From positions 1 through 64,000 of the forward strand of contig NZ_JAEUAW010000014.1 in NCBI RefSeq assembly GCF_019511665.1: DNA of 64,000 nucleotides, read 5' to 3'. This document shows, piece by piece, positions 34,238 to 43,688 of this stretch. The stretch comes from Microbacterium jejuense (GTDB lineage Bacteria; Actinomycetota; Actinomycetes; Actinomycetales; Microbacteriaceae). Below the pieces are notes generated by a model. That model did not search any database and had not been told where the DNA came from. It saw only the letters and a program-made list of their open reading frames with translations. The first letter of the stretch is position 1, and each line of letters opens with the position of its first letter. Made by a program: the position numbers and the translations under genes.

Positions 34238-35131
34238 ATGACGGTTCCTGTTCTTTCGCGGCTCACTCCCGTGGAGCGCATGGCGCGCGACGTCGATCGG
34301 CTCGCGGGATGGGTGAGGGATGCCGGCGGCATCGCTCATCGGCGGGCCGCCGAGAACGCCGGATTCGGGGTGGCGGTGCGGCGGGCCGCCGTGAGGTGCG
34401 GGGCTGTCGAACGGGTTCGCTGCGACTGGCTGGCCACAGACAGCGCGCCGGCCGACCTCCTCACGGCTGCGCGCAACGCGGGAAGCCTCACGTGCGTTTC
34501 GGCGGCTCGGCATCGCGGGTGGTGGATGCCGGAAGACGTGCCGGACGGCATCCATCTCAGACTCGAGCCGCACGGGGCGTCGCCGATCAGCGACGTCACC
34601 GCGCACTGGACCGAGCGCATCGCGCCGGCGCCCGGCTTCGGCCTGATCGAGTCGGTCGAAGACACCCTTGCCCACCTGGCCGTGTGCCTGCCGCCCGAGA
34701 ATGCGCAGGTGGTCTGGAACTCGGCCCTGCAGACCGAGCAGATCACGCCGGAGGCGATCCGTCGCGTGCGATGGAGATCCGAGCGTGCCCGGATGTGCGC
34801 CGAGCACGCGTCGGATCAGTCGGACTCCGGGCTGGAGACCATTGTCGCGATCCGGCTCAGCGTGTGGGGTGTGCCCATGCGTCAGCAGGTCGTGCTGCTC
34901 GGCCGTCCGGTCGACCTGCTGATCGGCGAGCGTCTGGTGGTCCAGATCGACGGCTTCGCGCATCATTCGTCGTCGAGCCAGAGGTCGAAGGATGTGGCCT
35001 TCGACGCACAACTCGTGCTGAACGGCTACACCGTCCTGCGCTTCACCTACACGCAGGTGCTCCACGACTGGGACACGGTGGAGCGGACGATCGCGCGCGC
35101 CATCGCGGCGGGCGCGCATCGTGCGGCATGA
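34238..35131 (+). CDS. DUF559 / PD-(D/E)XK nuclease-like protein
   Basis: This is a 297-aa protein. Its C-terminal third resembles the DUF559/Vsr-like fold of PD-(D/E)XK nucleases: Glu200 in SGLETIVAIRL, Asp226 in GRPVDLLIGERL, and LVVQIDGFAHHSSSSQRSKD (Gln236, Asp238) before the terminal NGYTVLRFTYTQVL. Many DUF559 proteins have Glu where Gln236 lies, so activity is uncertain. The N-terminal two thirds contain a region like the AbiEi-type winged domain (AGGIAHRRAAENAGFG). No partner toxin gene adjoins. The gene is bracketed by three 81-base palindromes. DNA binding or cleavage is a family-based inference; no target is known. Confidence 0.7.
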   Translation: MTVPVLSRLTPVERMARDVDRLAGWVRDAGGIAHRRAAENAGFGVAVRRAAVRCGAVERVRCDWLATDSAPADLLTAARNAGSLTCVSAARHRGWWMPEDVPDGIHLRLEPHGASPISDVTAHWTERIAPAPGFGLIESVEDTLAHLAVCLPPENAQVVWNSALQTEQITPEAIRRVRWRSERARMCAEHASDQSDSGLETIVAIRLSVWGVPMRQQVVLLGRPVDLLIGERLVVQIDGFAHHSSSSQRSKDVAFDAQLVLNGYTVLRFTYTQVLHDWDTVERTIARAIAAGAHRAA

Positions 35132-35173
35132 GGGCGCACCACGGGAAGCGCGGGTTCGGCCGCCGGCATCCAC

Positions 35174-35254
35174 TCCGAATATCGGACGATCGTGGCGTCT
35201 CCGGCCGATCGGCCGCAGATTGTCCGGAAACGGCGCGATTCTCCGATACTCGGA
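35174..35254. repeat. 81-base palindromic element, copy C
   Basis: The left arm 35174-35204 begins TCCGAATATCGGACGATCG and the right arm 35223-35254 begins TCCGGAAACGGCGCGATTCT. The right-arm start is identical to copy A over 24 bases. It lies 42 bases after the DUF559-type stop. Confidence 0.82.
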
Positions 35255-35299
35255 TCAGCGCGGGCCGGCCCGAGGGAGAATCCGCGCGGCGCGGACGAC

Positions 35300-35340
35300 G
35301 GATGCCCCGGCCCTGTGTGGACAGAAGGGCCGGGGCATCC
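35300..35340. terminator. Bidirectional terminator hairpin
   Basis: GGATGCCCCGGCCC (35300-35313) pairs perfectly with GGGCCGGGGCATCC (35327-35340) around a 13-base loop, between the convergent DUF559-type and ABC exporter genes. Confidence 0.75.
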
Positions 35341-35434
35341 GCGATCAGGGAGCTGGCTGCACGAGCGACTCACGCCATGCCCGGCGTCGCTGGAGGTCAG
35401 CGAGACGGATCGGGCGCCACGCGAGCACCGGTCA

Positions 35435-37246
35435 TCACACCAGCGACTCCTTCCAGGCACTGTGCAGCTGGGCGAACTTGCCCGTTCCGCCGATCAGCGC
35501 CGCGGGAGCGTCGTCCTCGATGATGCGGCCGTGCTCCATGACCAGCACGCGGTCGGCGATCGCCACCGTCGACAGGCGGTGGGCGATGATGATCGCCGTG
35601 CGGTCGGCGAGCAGCGTCTGCAGGGCATCCTGGATCTGACGCTCCGAGGGCATGTCGAGCGACGCCGTCGCCTCGTCGAGGATCAGCACCGCCGGATTCG
35701 CGAGGAACGCGCGCGCGAACGAGATCAGCTGGCGCTGACCCGCCGACACGCGGCCGCCGCGCTTGTTCACGTCGGTGTCGTAGCCGTCGGGGAGGTCCTG
35801 GATGAAGGCATCCGCCCCCACCGCGCGCGCCGCCGCCTGGATCTCGTCGAGCGTCGCGTCGGGCTTGCCCAGCGCGATGTTGTCGGCGACGGTCCCGCTG
35901 AACAGGTACGCCTCCTGCGTGACCATGACGATCGCGCGGCGGAGATCCTTCGGGTGCAGCGACCGCAGGTCGACGCCGTCGAGCGTAACCGAGCCCTTCG
36001 TCGGGTCGTAGAACCGCGACACGAGCTTGGCGAGCGTCGACTTGCCGGCACCCGTCGTGCCGACCAGCGCGATCGTCTGCCCCGCGGGGATGTCGAGCGA
36101 GAAGTCCGGCAGGATCACCTTGCCGTTGCCGTACCCGAACTCGACCTCGTCGAAGTTCAGGTGCCCCTTCGCCTCCCACAGGTCGACCGGCTGCTGCGGG
36201 TCGGGAACCGTGGGCTCCTCCTCCAGCACGCCCGACACCTTCTCGAGCGCGGCGGTGGCCGACTGGTACGAGTTCAGGAACATCGCGACCTCCTCCAGCG
36301 GACTGAAGAAGTTGCGCACGTACAGCACCGCCGACAGCAGCGTTCCGATGAGGAGCGTTCCGTCGACCACCCGGAAGGCGCCCCACAGCAGCACGACCGA
36401 CATCGTGATGTTGGCGAGGAGGATCAGGCCCGGGTCGAAGATGCCGTACAGCTTCACGAGCTTCAGGTTGACGCGGCGGTAGTCGGCCGACACCTCTCCG
36501 AACTCGACGTCGTTGCGCTTCTCTTTGCGGAACGCCTTCACCGCGCGGATGCCCGTCATCGTCTCGACGAACTGCACGATCAGGCGCGCGCTCACGACGC
36601 GCGACTCGCGGAAGCCCTTCTGCGACTGGATGTAGAACCAGCGCATCAGCAGCGACAGCGGGATGCCCATGATCAGGATCACGATGCCGCTCTGCGGATC
36701 GATGATGAACAGCGTCACCAGCGTGAACAGACCGAACAGGGCACCCTGCACGAGCTGGTTGAGACCGCCGTCGAGCAGCTCGCGGATCGACTCCAGGTCG
36801 CTCGTCTGGCGCGAGATGATGCGGCCCGACGTGTACGTCTCGTGGAACTCGAGGCTGAGGCGCTGCGTGTGACGGAAGATCCGCAGCCGCAGGTCCATCA
36901 GCACAGCCTGGGTGAGCTTCGCCGACAGCACGACGAACCAGCCGATGAGGGCCGCACCCGAGACGCCCGACACGATGTACACGGCGGTGACGCCGAAGGC
37001 CGGCATCCAATCGGACTTCTCGATCGCGATCGGCAGCGCGATGTTGATGCCGTACCCGATGAGGGCGGGGCCGAGGACCCGCAGGCCCGTCGAGGCGATG
37101 ATCACCACGGCGGTGAGCAGCACGAGCGGGCGCCTGGGCTTCAGCAGCGACCCGAGCAGGCGCAGCGAACGCTGGCGGATCGCACGGCTCTCGGCCTTGG
37201 TGTAGTCGTTGCGGTCTTCGCCCTGGGTTCCGGTGACAGTGCTCAC
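35435..37246 (-). CDS. ABC exporter half-transporter, catalytically complete subunit
   Basis: This is a 603-aa half-transporter with a six-helix exporter membrane domain (about residues 35-330) fused to a nucleotide-binding domain. The ATPase motifs are canonical: Walker [11 protein letters not shown]-loop [10 protein letters not shown], Walker [12 protein letters not shown] with catalytic Glu525, and H-loop [10 protein letters not shown]. Its signature is VSAGQ rather than LSGGQ. The GTG at 37246 overlaps the end of the first half-transporter gene by four bases. The pair should form a heterodimeric drug, lipid or peptide exporter of the BmrCD/TM287-288 type, with one active ATP site. Substrate unknown. 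Confidence 0.9.
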   Translation of the reverse strand: MSTVTGTQGEDRNDYTKAESRAIRQRSLRLLGSLLKPRRPLVLLTAVVIIASTGLRVLGPALIGYGINIALPIAIEKSDWMPAFGVTAVYIVSGVSGAALIGWFVVLSAKLTQAVLMDLRLRIFRHTQRLSLEFHETYTSGRIISRQTSDLESIRELLDGGLNQLVQGALFGLFTLVTLFIIDPQSGIVILIMGIPLSLLMRWFYIQSQKGFRESRVVSARLIVQFVETMTGIRAVKAFRKEKRNDVEFGEVSADYRRVNLKLVKLYGIFDPGLILLANITMSVVLLWGAFRVVDGTLLIGTLLSAVLYVRNFFSPLEEVAMFLNSYQSATAALEKVSGVLEEEPTVPDPQQPVDLWEAKGHLNFDEVEFGYGNGKVILPDFSLDIPAGQTIALVGTTGAGKSTLAKLVSRFYDPTKGSVTLDGVDLRSLHPKDLRRAIVMVTQEAYLFSGTVADNIALGKPDATLDEIQAAARAVGADAFIQDLPDGYDTDVNKRGGRVSAGQRQLISFARAFLANPAVLILDEATASLDMPSERQIQDALQTLLADRTAIIIAHRLSTVAIADRVLVMEHGRIIEDDAPAALIGGTGKFAQLHSAWKESLV

Positions 37247-39171
37247 AGGTTCACCTCCACTTCTTCGGTCGTGACGCGTTCTCGCGCATCGGTCCTCGTC
37301 TCGGCATCGGCGGCGGCGCGCTCGGCGGCGCGCTCCTGCTCCTGCTCGGCGGCGGCCTGCTCTGCGGCCTGCTCGGCCTCCTCCTCCGCGGCGGCCGCCT
37401 CGAGGCTCGAGATGACGTGCCGGTAGTGCTCGCTGTCGCGCAGCAGGTCGGAGTGCGTGCCGACCGCCGTGATGCGGCCGGCCTCGAGCACCGCGACGCG
37501 GTCGGCGAGCGCCACCGTCGAGGGGCGGTGCGCGACGATCAGCGCTGTCGTGGTCGCGAGAACACGGCGCAGCGCGGCCTCGACGAGCGCCTCGGTGTCG
37601 ACGTCGAGCGCCGACAGCGGGTCGTCCAGGACGAGCACTGCCGGCTTCGCCGCCACCGCACGGGCGAGGGCCAGACGCTGACGCTGACCGCCCGAGAGCG
37701 ACAGCCCCTCTTCGCCGACCGTGGTGTCGACGCCGTCGGGCAGCTCGTACGCGAAGTGCGCCTGCGCGATCTGCAGCGCCTCGTCGAGCACGGCCTGCGC
37801 CTCGGGGCTCTTCGGGTCCAGGTCGTCGCGGCCGAGCAGCACGTTGTCGCGCACCGATGCCGAGAACAGCGTCGCATCTTCGAAGGCCATCGAGATGTGG
37901 GTGCGCAGCTCTTCGAGCGCCAGGTCGCGCACGTCGACGCCGTCGAGCTCGACGGTTCCGCCGGTGACGTCGTACAGGCGGCCGGGCAGAGTGGTGAGCG
38001 TCGTCTTGCCCGAGCCGGTCAGACCCACGAGCGCCATCGTCTCGCCCGGCTGCAGCACCAGGTCGACGCCGTCGAGCAGATCGCGCTCGGACTCGGCGGC
38101 ATCCTGGTAGCGGAAGTGCACGCCGCGGAACGCGAGCTCGCCGGCGGGCTTGGCGATCGTCTTCGGCGCCGCCGGGTCGACGATCGTGTTCTCTTCGTCG
38201 AGCACCTCGAACACGCGGTCGGTCGCGGTGCGGGCGTCGACGAGGAACGAGAACAGGAAGCCGAGCGACTCGAGGGGCCAGCGCATGGCCGTCGCCATCG
38301 CGAAGAACGCGAACAGCTCGCCGACGGTGAGCTGGTTCTGGCTCGTGAGCCAGATGCCCAGCAGCAGGCACAGCGCGAAGGCGATCATCGGGATCACCTC
38401 GAGCCAGAACCACAGCACGCCGACCTCGCGCGCCTTGCGCAGCTCGGTGCCGCGCAGTGTCTCGACCTGGCGCTGGAACTTCTGCAGCGCGTGCTTGCCG
38501 CGCCCGAAGGCCTTGAGCACGCGGATGCCGTGCACGCTCTCTTCGACCGAGGTCGCCAGGTCGCCGGCCTGGTCCTGGCTCTGCCGAGCGAGCACGCCGT
38601 AGTTGCGCTCGAAGCGGTAGCCGAAGAACCACAGCGGGATCGACACGACGAGGAACGTCACGCCGAGCGACCAGTGCCAGCGGAACAGCAGGACCGACCC
38701 GACGAGGATCGTCAGCACGTTGACGATCAGCAGGATGAGGCCGAAGACCAGCCACCGCCGGATGAGGTTGATGTCCTGCATCATGCGGCTGAGCAGCTGC
38801 CCCGACTGCCACTTGTCGTGGAAGGCGACGGGCAGCCGCTGCAGGCGGCGGTAGAACTGCTGGCGGATCTCGTACTCGACGGCGGTGCCGGGGGTCAGCA
38901 CGAAGGCGCGGCGCAGGAAGATGAACAGCGCCTCGAGCGTGCCGAGCACGAGCACGCCGACGGACGCCCACACGATGAGCGTGAGGTCGCCCGACTGGAT
39001 CGGGCCGTCGACGACGGCCTGCAGCACGAGCGGGATGATGAGGGTCATCACCGCGGCGCCGAGCGCGGCGAAGAACCCGCCGATCATCCGCGGCAGTGCG
39101 GGTCTGACGAACGGGTAGAGGCGGGCGAGCGCCCGCGGGGTGGAGAGTCTTTCAGCGGAAGACGGGGTCAT
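37243..39171 (-). CDS. ABC exporter half-transporter with degenerate ATP site
   Basis: This is a 642-aa half-transporter with six membrane helices (about residues 20-310) and a nucleotide-binding domain. Walker A is GLTGSGKTT and the signature is [14 protein letters not shown]. The Walker B motif reads [11 protein letters not shown], with Asp517 in the place of the catalytic glutamate. The Q-loop glutamine is replaced ([10 protein letters not shown]). These changes are typical of the regulatory subunit in heterodimeric exporters. A C-terminal Glu/Ala-rich helix of about 70 residues is added. It is translated first and overlaps the partner gene. A 27-codon ORF upstream may control it. The start [10 protein letters not shown] at 39171 has AAGGA only two bases away, so the start is less certain. 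Confidence 0.88.
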   Translation of the reverse strand: MTPSSAERLSTPRALARLYPFVRPALPRMIGGFFAALGAAVMTLIIPLVLQAVVDGPIQSGDLTLIVWASVGVLVLGTLEALFIFLRRAFVLTPGTAVEYEIRQQFYRRLQRLPVAFHDKWQSGQLLSRMMQDINLIRRWLVFGLILLIVNVLTILVGSVLLFRWHWSLGVTFLVVSIPLWFFGYRFERNYGVLARQSQDQAGDLATSVEESVHGIRVLKAFGRGKHALQKFQRQVETLRGTELRKAREVGVLWFWLEVIPMIAFALCLLLGIWLTSQNQLTVGELFAFFAMATAMRWPLESLGFLFSFLVDARTATDRVFEVLDEENTIVDPAAPKTIAKPAGELAFRGVHFRYQDAAESERDLLDGVDLVLQPGETMALVGLTGSGKTTLTTLPGRLYDVTGGTVELDGVDVRDLALEELRTHISMAFEDATLFSASVRDNVLLGRDDLDPKSPEAQAVLDEALQIAQAHFAYELPDGVDTTVGEEGLSLSGGQRQRLALARAVAAKPAVLVLDDPLSALDVDTEALVEAALRRVLATTTALIVAHRPSTVALADRVAVLEAGRITAVGTHSDLLRDSEHYRHVISSLEAAAAEEEAEQAAEQAAAEQEQERAAERAAADAETRTDARERVTTEEVEVNL

Positions 39172-39258
39172 GATCCTTGTGGGTGGTGGCGGTGCGGAGG
39201 TGCGGACGGATGCCGCGGGATGGGCGCGCCGAGAACACGTCGGTGGGGGCGCTGAAGC

Positions 39259-39294
39259 GTCGTCCTGGATGGCCAGAACGCGAGGACGGACGAC
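39259..39294 (-). promoter_or_regulatory. Hairpin in the leader between the 27-codon ORF and the exporter
   Basis: GTCGTCC (39259-39265) pairs with GGACGAC (39288-39294). A competing alignment of CGTCCT with AGGACG shifted by a few bases is possible. It lies in the 169-base leader and could serve as part of an attenuation switch. There is no direct evidence for a terminator. Confidence 0.35.
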
Positions 39295-39340
39295 CGTATG
39301 CCGCGGGCTGCGGCCGATCTGCGGAGGTCGGCTCGGGGAG

Positions 39341-39424
39341 TTACCCGGCGTAGTCGACGCGCGTCGTCCCGGCGATGGCAGGGAGGAAGACAATCGGCTT
39401 CGTGGTGACGACGGCCTGAGACAT
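39341..39424 (-). CDS. 27-aa candidate leader peptide upstream of the ABC exporter
   Basis: This short ORF encodes 27 residues, beginning [20 protein letters not shown] and ending RVDYAG. It is preceded by AGGAGGAA at ideal distance from the ATG, one of the strongest ribosome sites in the window, and lies downstream of a good promoter. Its stop is 169 bases before the first half-transporter start. This resembles the arrangement of BmrB and bmrCD in Bacillus subtilis, where translation of a small ORF controls an exporter through ribosome-sensitive RNA folding. An exported small peptide or an unrelated small protein are alternatives. Confidence 0.6.
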   Translation of the reverse strand: MSQAVVTTKPIVFLPAIAGTTRVDYAG

Positions 39425-39488
39425 GGCTTCCTCCTGGGATCGTGGGATAAGGGCTGGGTGCCGCCGAAACGACACACCAGCCCTCCAG

Positions 39489-39516
39489 GGTATACCTGAG
39501 AAAAGGCTGAACGCAA
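39489..39516 (-). promoter_or_regulatory. Promoter of the leader-ABC exporter operon
   Basis: On the minus strand TTGCGT (39511-39516) and TATACC (39489-39494) are separated by 16 bases, about 65 bases before the small ORF. An AAGCGCTT palindrome (39518-39525) lies immediately upstream of the -35 and may bind a LacI-like or other regulator. Confidence 0.6.
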
Positions 39517-39565
39517 CAAGCGCTTTCCGCACCCCCGGAAAGCCGTTGCGGCCTCTCCCCCGCTG

Positions 39566-40075
39566 TCACACGAGCGCGGGAACCCCCGCCTCGCGGTCCA
39601 GCAGCCGCTGCTTGACCGGCAGTCCCCACGCGAATCCGCCGAGCGAGCCGTCGGTGCGCAGGACGCGGTGGCACGGCACGAACAGCGCGGGCGCGTTGCG
39701 CGCGCAGATGGATGCCGCGGCCCGGACCGCGCTCGGCGACCCGAGCAGCACGGCGAATTCGGAGTACGTCAGCGGGCGTCCGGGTGCGATGGTGCGCAGC
39801 GCCTGCCATCCGGCCAGCTGCATGGCGGTGCCGTGCTGCGCGACGGTCACGTCGTCGATGGCGGCAAGATCGCCGGCGTAGTACGCCGAGACGGCGGCCG
39901 CGGCATCCGTCTCTCCCTCGCGCACGTCCGTCGGACGCGTCGCCGGAGCCAGGCGCGCCAGGATCGCGTCGCGCTCCGCCGTCCAGCCCGACGCGAGCAC
40001 GTGTCCGCGCTCGTCGGCGAGCAGGGTGAAGGCCCCGTCGGGGGTGTCGATGGTCTGGATGGTCGCGGTGCTCAT
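39566..40075 (-). CDS. ogt: Methylated-DNA--[protein]-cysteine S-methyltransferase
   Basis: This is an O6-alkylguanine-DNA alkyltransferase of 169 aa that transfers the alkyl group from damaged guanine to its own cysteine and is thereby inactivated. The active-site motif [20 protein letters not shown] puts the acceptor at Cys135. The preceding [20 protein letters not shown] is the DNA-binding helix-turn-helix. The ATG overlaps the stop of the ada-alkA gene (ATGA), so the two repair proteins are made together. It supplies the O6-methylguanine activity that the neighbouring Ada-AlkA fusion lacks. Confidence 0.94.
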   Translation of the reverse strand: MSTATIQTIDTPDGAFTLLADERGHVLASGWTAERDAILARLAPATRPTDVREGETDAAAAVSAYYAGDLAAIDDVTVAQHGTAMQLAGWQALRTIAPGRPLTYSEFAVLLGSPSAVRAAASICARNAPALFVPCHRVLRTDGSLGGFAWGLPVKQRLLDREAGVPALV

Positions 40076-41679
40076 GAGAGTCCTCCGTCTGCCGTGGGGG
40101 AAGAAGTGGATGCTTGGTCTCGTGCCTCGCTCGGCACGGATGCCGCGGTCCGGCGCGCCGGCGCGGGCTTCGGCGGGACCGCGCGCCACAGGTGCGCGGT
40201 GAGGTAGCTGCGCCACGGCGCGGTGCGAGCGGCCCATTCGGTCAGCGGACGCGGTTCGGACGGGAGTCCGGCGGCCGCCGCCCCGGAGCGGACGGCGACG
40301 TCGCCGGGAAGGAACACGTCGGGGTCGGCGAGCACGCGCATGCGCACGTAGTCGGCCGTCCAGGGCCCGATGCCCGGCATGGCGAGGAGCGCCGCGCGCT
40401 GCTCGACGGCGTCGTCGCCCGTCGTGAGCGTGAGCGTGCCGTCCGCGAGCGCGGCGGCCGCTCCCGTGATCGCCCGGATGCGTGCCGCCGGTCCGCGCAG
40501 CACCTCGTGACCGCGCTCGGCGATCGCCGCCATCGTGGGGAACAGCCGCGGCACCGGTGCGCCGGGCGGCATCATGTCCGCGAACGCCGGCGCCTCTTCG
40601 CCGAGCGCCGCGGTCAGTGCCGTCAGGGCGGTGCGCGCCGCGACGACGGTGATCTGCTGCCCCACCATCGCCCGGATGAGCATCTCGTGCGGATCGGCGG
40701 CACCCGGCACCCGGAGGCCCGGGAGCGCTGTGACGAGCGGCGCCAGCTCGGGGTGCTGCGCGAGCGACTCGTCCACGGCGACGGGGTCGGCGTCGAGGTC
40801 GAACAGCCGCCGCGCGCGCGTCACGAGCGTCGACAGGTCGGCGAGGCTCGTCAGCGCCGCACGCAGGCGCACGCGCCCGGTCTCGTCGAGGCGCAGCTCG
40901 AACCACACCGGCCCGTGAGGCAGACGCAGCGTGCGGGCGAACGACGACGCTGTGGCGACCTCCGTGCCGCTGACGGCACGCGCCGCCATCCACGCGAAGA
41001 GTCCGTCGGCGTCGAAAGGCCCGCGGTACGGCAGTGCGAGGTCGATCGTCACGCCGGGAGCCGGCGGGTCCAGGTGGCGCGATGCCGGGCGACGGGCGCG
41101 CAGCTCGGTCGGCGGCATCCCGAACACCTCGCGGATCGTGTCGTTGAACTGCCGTACGCTCGCGAACCCCGACGAGAAGGCGACGTCGGCGGCCGACAGG
41201 TCGGTGCCGACGAGCAGCATGCGTGCGGTCTGGGCGCGGTGCGCGCGGCTGAGCGCGAGCGGGCCCGCGCCGAGCTCGGCGGTGAGCAGACGCGTGAGGT
41301 GGCGCGGCGAGTACCCGAGGCGGCTCGCAAGCCCCGGCACTCCCTCGCGTTCGACGACGCCGTCGGCGATGAGACGCATCGCGCGGCCGGCGGTGTCGCC
41401 GCGGAGGTTCCACTGCGGCGATCCGGGGGCGGCTTCGGGAAGGCACCGCTTGCACGCGCGGTACCCCGCCTCGTGAGCGGCGGCACTGGTCGGGTAGAAC
41501 GTGACGTTCGACGGCTTCGGGGTGCGCGCGGGGCAGCTCGGCCGGCAGTAGATCCCCGTGGAGCGCACCGCCGTGACGAACTGCCCGTCGAACCGGGCGT
41601 CGCGCGAGTCGATCGCGCGATACCTCTGGTCGAAAGACATGGATGCGTCTCTCGCCGCGTCGGACATGGTCAGGCTCAT
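40072..41679 (-). CDS. Ada N-terminal/AraC domain fused to AlkA 3-methyladenine DNA glycosylase
   Basis: This is a 535-aa fusion. Residues about 15-85 form the Ada zinc domain with Cys45, Cys49, Cys76 and Cys79 ([17 protein letters not shown]); one cysteine accepts methyl groups from phosphotriesters. An AraC-type helix-turn-helix follows (about 95-190, [16 protein letters not shown]). The AlkA domain (about 200-500) has the helix-hairpin-helix [18 protein letters not shown] and catalytic Asp460 in FLPGDVAVR. It both senses methylation to activate transcription and excises alkylated bases. It is coupled to ogt. Alternative starts exist at internal Met codons (41640 and others). Confidence 0.93.
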   Translation of the reverse strand: MSLTMSDAARDASMSFDQRYRAIDSRDARFDGQFVTAVRSTGIYCRPSCPARTPKPSNVTFYPTSAAAHEAGYRACKRCLPEAAPGSPQWNLRGDTAGRAMRLIADGVVEREGVPGLASRLGYSPRHLTRLLTAELGAGPLALSRAHRAQTARMLLVGTDLSAADVAFSSGFASVRQFNDTIREVFGMPPTELRARRPASRHLDPPAPGVTIDLALPYRGPFDADGLFAWMAARAVSGTEVATASSFARTLRLPHGPVWFELRLDETGRVRLRAALTSLADLSTLVTRARRLFDLDADPVAVDESLAQHPELAPLVTALPGLRVPGAADPHEMLIRAMVGQQITVVAARTALTALTAALGEEAPAFADMMPPGAPVPRLFPTMAAIAERGHEVLRGPAARIRAITGAAAALADGTLTLTTGDDAVEQRAALLAMPGIGPWTADYVRMRVLADPDVFLPGDVAVRSGAAAAGLPSEPRPLTEWAARTAPWRSYLTAHLWRAVPPKPAPARRTAASVPSEARDQASTSSPTADGGLS

Positions 41680-41809
41680 GCCCCTAGCCTGACACGCTCC
41701 GCCGACATCGGCTCGCGGAAATCGGACACGACGGTGGATGCCGGCGGCACTGGCCGCCAGGACGGTCGGAGCACCACCCCGCAGCGGCCGCGCGGCCCGG
41801 CCCGCCGGT

Positions 41810-41875
41810 GAGACCGGAGCGGCCGGACGAGACAGCGGGTGAACCCCACGGTCTCGTCCCCGCGCTCCGGTCTCA
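41810..41875. repeat. 66-base palindromic element, copy 1
   Basis: Outer arms GAGACCGGAGCG and CGCTCCGGTCTC are complementary, extended outward by GGT/ACC. Inner GGACGAGAC (41824-41832) pairs with GTCTCGTCC (41851-41859). The loop contains GGGTGAA. Copy 2 has the same length and layout. Confidence 0.82.
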
Positions 41876-41946
41876 CCGAGACAGGAGTGCCCACTGGCCC
41901 GCGTCGTCGCACGCAGGGCAGCGCCCCGTCGCACTCCGGTCCCGCC

Positions 41947-42012
41947 GAGACCGGTGAGGGCGGACGAGACCGTGGGTGAAGGCCGCTGTCTCGTCCGCCG
42001 GGTGCCGTCTCA
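41947..42012. repeat. 66-base palindromic element, copy 2
   Basis: It starts GAGACCGGTGAGGGC, has the same inner pair GGACGAGAC/GTCTCGTCC and loop GGGTGAA, and ends GTGCCGTCTCA. It lies 45 bases after the purH stop (minus strand) and may also terminate the purine operon. Confidence 0.82.
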
Positions 42013-42057
42013 CGCCAGGGGCATGACGCGGGGCGGAGGGGGCGCGGGCGACGCGGC

Positions 42058-43662
42058 TCAGTGGAAGAAGTGGCGCTCGCCGGTGAAGAACATCGTCACG
42101 CCGGCGGCCTTCGCCGCGGCGATGACCTCGTCGTCGCGTACCGAGCCGCCGGGCTGGATGATCGCGGTGACACCGGCGTCGATCAGCACCTGCGGGCCGT
42201 CGGCGAACGGGAAGAACGCGTCGGATGCCGCGACCGACCCTGCGGCGCGGTCGCCGGCGCGCTCGACGGCGAGGCGGCACGAGTCGACGCGGTTGACCTG
42301 GCCCATGCCGATGCCGACCGTCGCCGAGCCCTTGGCCAGCACGATGGCGTTCGACTTGACGGCGCGGCACGACTTCCACGCGAAGATGAGGTTCGTCATC
42401 TCGTCGTCGGCCGGGCGCTCGCCCGATACGAGCTGCCAGTCCTTCGCGACCGACTCGATGTCGTCGGGGAAGCGGTCGGCGTCCTGCAGCAGCAGCCCGC
42501 CCGACACGAGGCGCACGTCCATGCGCTCCTGCTGCCAGTCCTCGGGCAGCTGCAGCAGACGCAGGTTCTTCTTCGCCTTGAAGACCTCCAGCGCCGCCGG
42601 CTCGAACGACGGCGCGACGATGACCTCGGTGAAGATGTCCTTCAGGTTCTCGGCCATCTTGAGGGTCACGGTGCCGTTGGCGGCGATCACGCCGCCGTAC
42701 GCCGAGACCGGGTCGCACTCGTGGGCGCGCAGGTGCGCGCTCGCGATGGGGTCGAGGGCGTTGGGCGCGGTCACCGCGATGCCGCACGGGTTCGCGTGCT
42801 TGATGATCGCGACAGCCGGCTTGACCATGTCGAACGCGGCGCGCAGCGCGGCGTCGGCGTCGACGTAGTTGTTGTACGACATCTCCTTGCCCTGCAGCTG
42901 CGTGGCCTGGGCGATGCCGTGGCCGCCGTTGCGGGTGTAGATGGCGGCGCGCTGGTGCGCGTTCTCGCCGTAGCGCAGCGTGGCCAGGCGCTCGGCCTTG
43001 ATGGTGAGGTGCGCGGGCAGGTCCTCTTCGAGGAGCGTGCCCTCCGAGAACCACGTGGCGACGGCGCGGTCGTACTCGGCGGTGTGCGCGAACGCGCGTG
43101 CCGCCAGCTCGCGGCGCTGCACCAGCGTGGTGCCGCCCGCTCGGACCGCCTCGATGACGGCCGGGTACGACGACGGCGAGGTGACGATGGCGACGTTCGC
43201 GAAGTTCTTCGCGGACGCCCGCACCATGGCGGGGCCGCCGATGTCGATCTGCTCGACGACGTCGTCGCCCTGCGCGCCGGAGGCCACGGTCTCGACGAAC
43301 GGGTACAGGTTCACCACGACGAGCTCGAACGGCGCGATGTCGAGCGCGGCCAGCTGCCGCTCGTGGTCTTCGAGGCGCAGGTCGGCGAGGAGGCCCGCGT
43401 GCACGCCCGGGTGGAGCGTCTTGACGCGCCCGTCGAGGGACTCGGGAAAGCCGGTGACGCTCGACACGTCGGTGACGTCGTAGCCCGCCTCGCGCAGCAG
43501 CGACGCCGACCCGCCCGTCGACACGATCTCGACGCCCGCGGCGGCGAGGGCCGCGCCGAGCTCGAGCAGGTCGGTCTTGTCGCTCACCGACACGAGCGCG
43601 CGGCGGACCGGGACGACATCTCGGGGGCGATACAGGGCGGGGTCGTGGCTCGGTCCGGCCAT
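42058..43662 (-). CDS. purH: Bifunctional AICAR transformylase / IMP cyclohydrolase
   Basis: PurH (534 aa) performs the last two steps of IMP synthesis: formylation of AICAR by 10-formyl-THF and ring closure. The N-terminal IMP cyclohydrolase domain (about residues 15-165) has [35 protein letters not shown] and [15 protein letters not shown]. The C-terminal transformylase domain has [26 protein letters not shown] and the terminal [16 protein letters not shown] precedes the ATG at 43662. It follows purN after 26 bases. No ZTP aptamer is visible before it, unlike glyA. Confidence 0.97.
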   Translation of the reverse strand: MAGPSHDPALYRPRDVVPVRRALVSVSDKTDLLELGAALAAAGVEIVSTGGSASLLREAGYDVTDVSSVTGFPESLDGRVKTLHPGVHAGLLADLRLEDHERQLAALDIAPFELVVVNLYPFVETVASGAQGDDVVEQIDIGGPAMVRASAKNFANVAIVTSPSSYPAVIEAVRAGGTTLVQRRELAARAFAHTAEYDRAVATWFSEGTLLEEDLPAHLTIKAERLATLRYGENAHQRAAIYTRNGGHGIAQATQLQGKEMSYNNYVDADAALRAAFDMVKPAVAIIKHANPCGIAVTAPNALDPIASAHLRAHECDPVSAYGGVIAANGTVTLKMAENLKDIFTEVIVAPSFEPAALEVFKAKKNLRLLQLPEDWQQERMDVRLVSGGLLLQDADRFPDDIESVAKDWQLVSGERPADDEMTNLIFAWKSCRAVKSNAIVLAKGSATVGIGMGQVNRVDSCRLAVERAGDRAAGSVAASDAFFPFADGPQVLIDAGVTAIIQPGGSVRDDEVIAAAKAAGVTMFFTGERHFFH

Positions 43663-43688
43663 GGCGGTTCTCCTCGAGGGGGTGGGGG

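Larger units (their letters stand above)
35132..35434. other. 303-base intergenic region between convergent genes
   Basis: It holds palindrome copy C (35174-35254), a terminator hairpin (35300-35340) and about 90 bases without recognisable content before the ABC exporter stop codon. No gene is supported. Confidence 0.6.
41680..42057. other. 378-base intergenic region with two palindromic elements
   Basis: No gene is supported. Two 66-base palindromic elements (41810-41875 and 41947-42012) fill much of the space between the ada-alkA start and the purH stop. The promoter of the repair operon must lie near 41680-41760; its elements are not obvious. Confidence 0.6.

Noticed and set aside
33831..34241. 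A 136-codon plus-strand frame with repeated CGTHSGTN-type residues
   Set aside because: It simply translates the direct repeats and palindromes and lacks a ribosome site. Similar repeated peptides appear on the opposite strand too.
34238..35131. A type IV (AbiEi/AbiEii) toxin-antitoxin system
   Set aside because: The N-terminus resembles the AbiEi winged domain, but no nucleotidyltransferase toxin gene adjoins, so only a single DUF559-type gene is supported.
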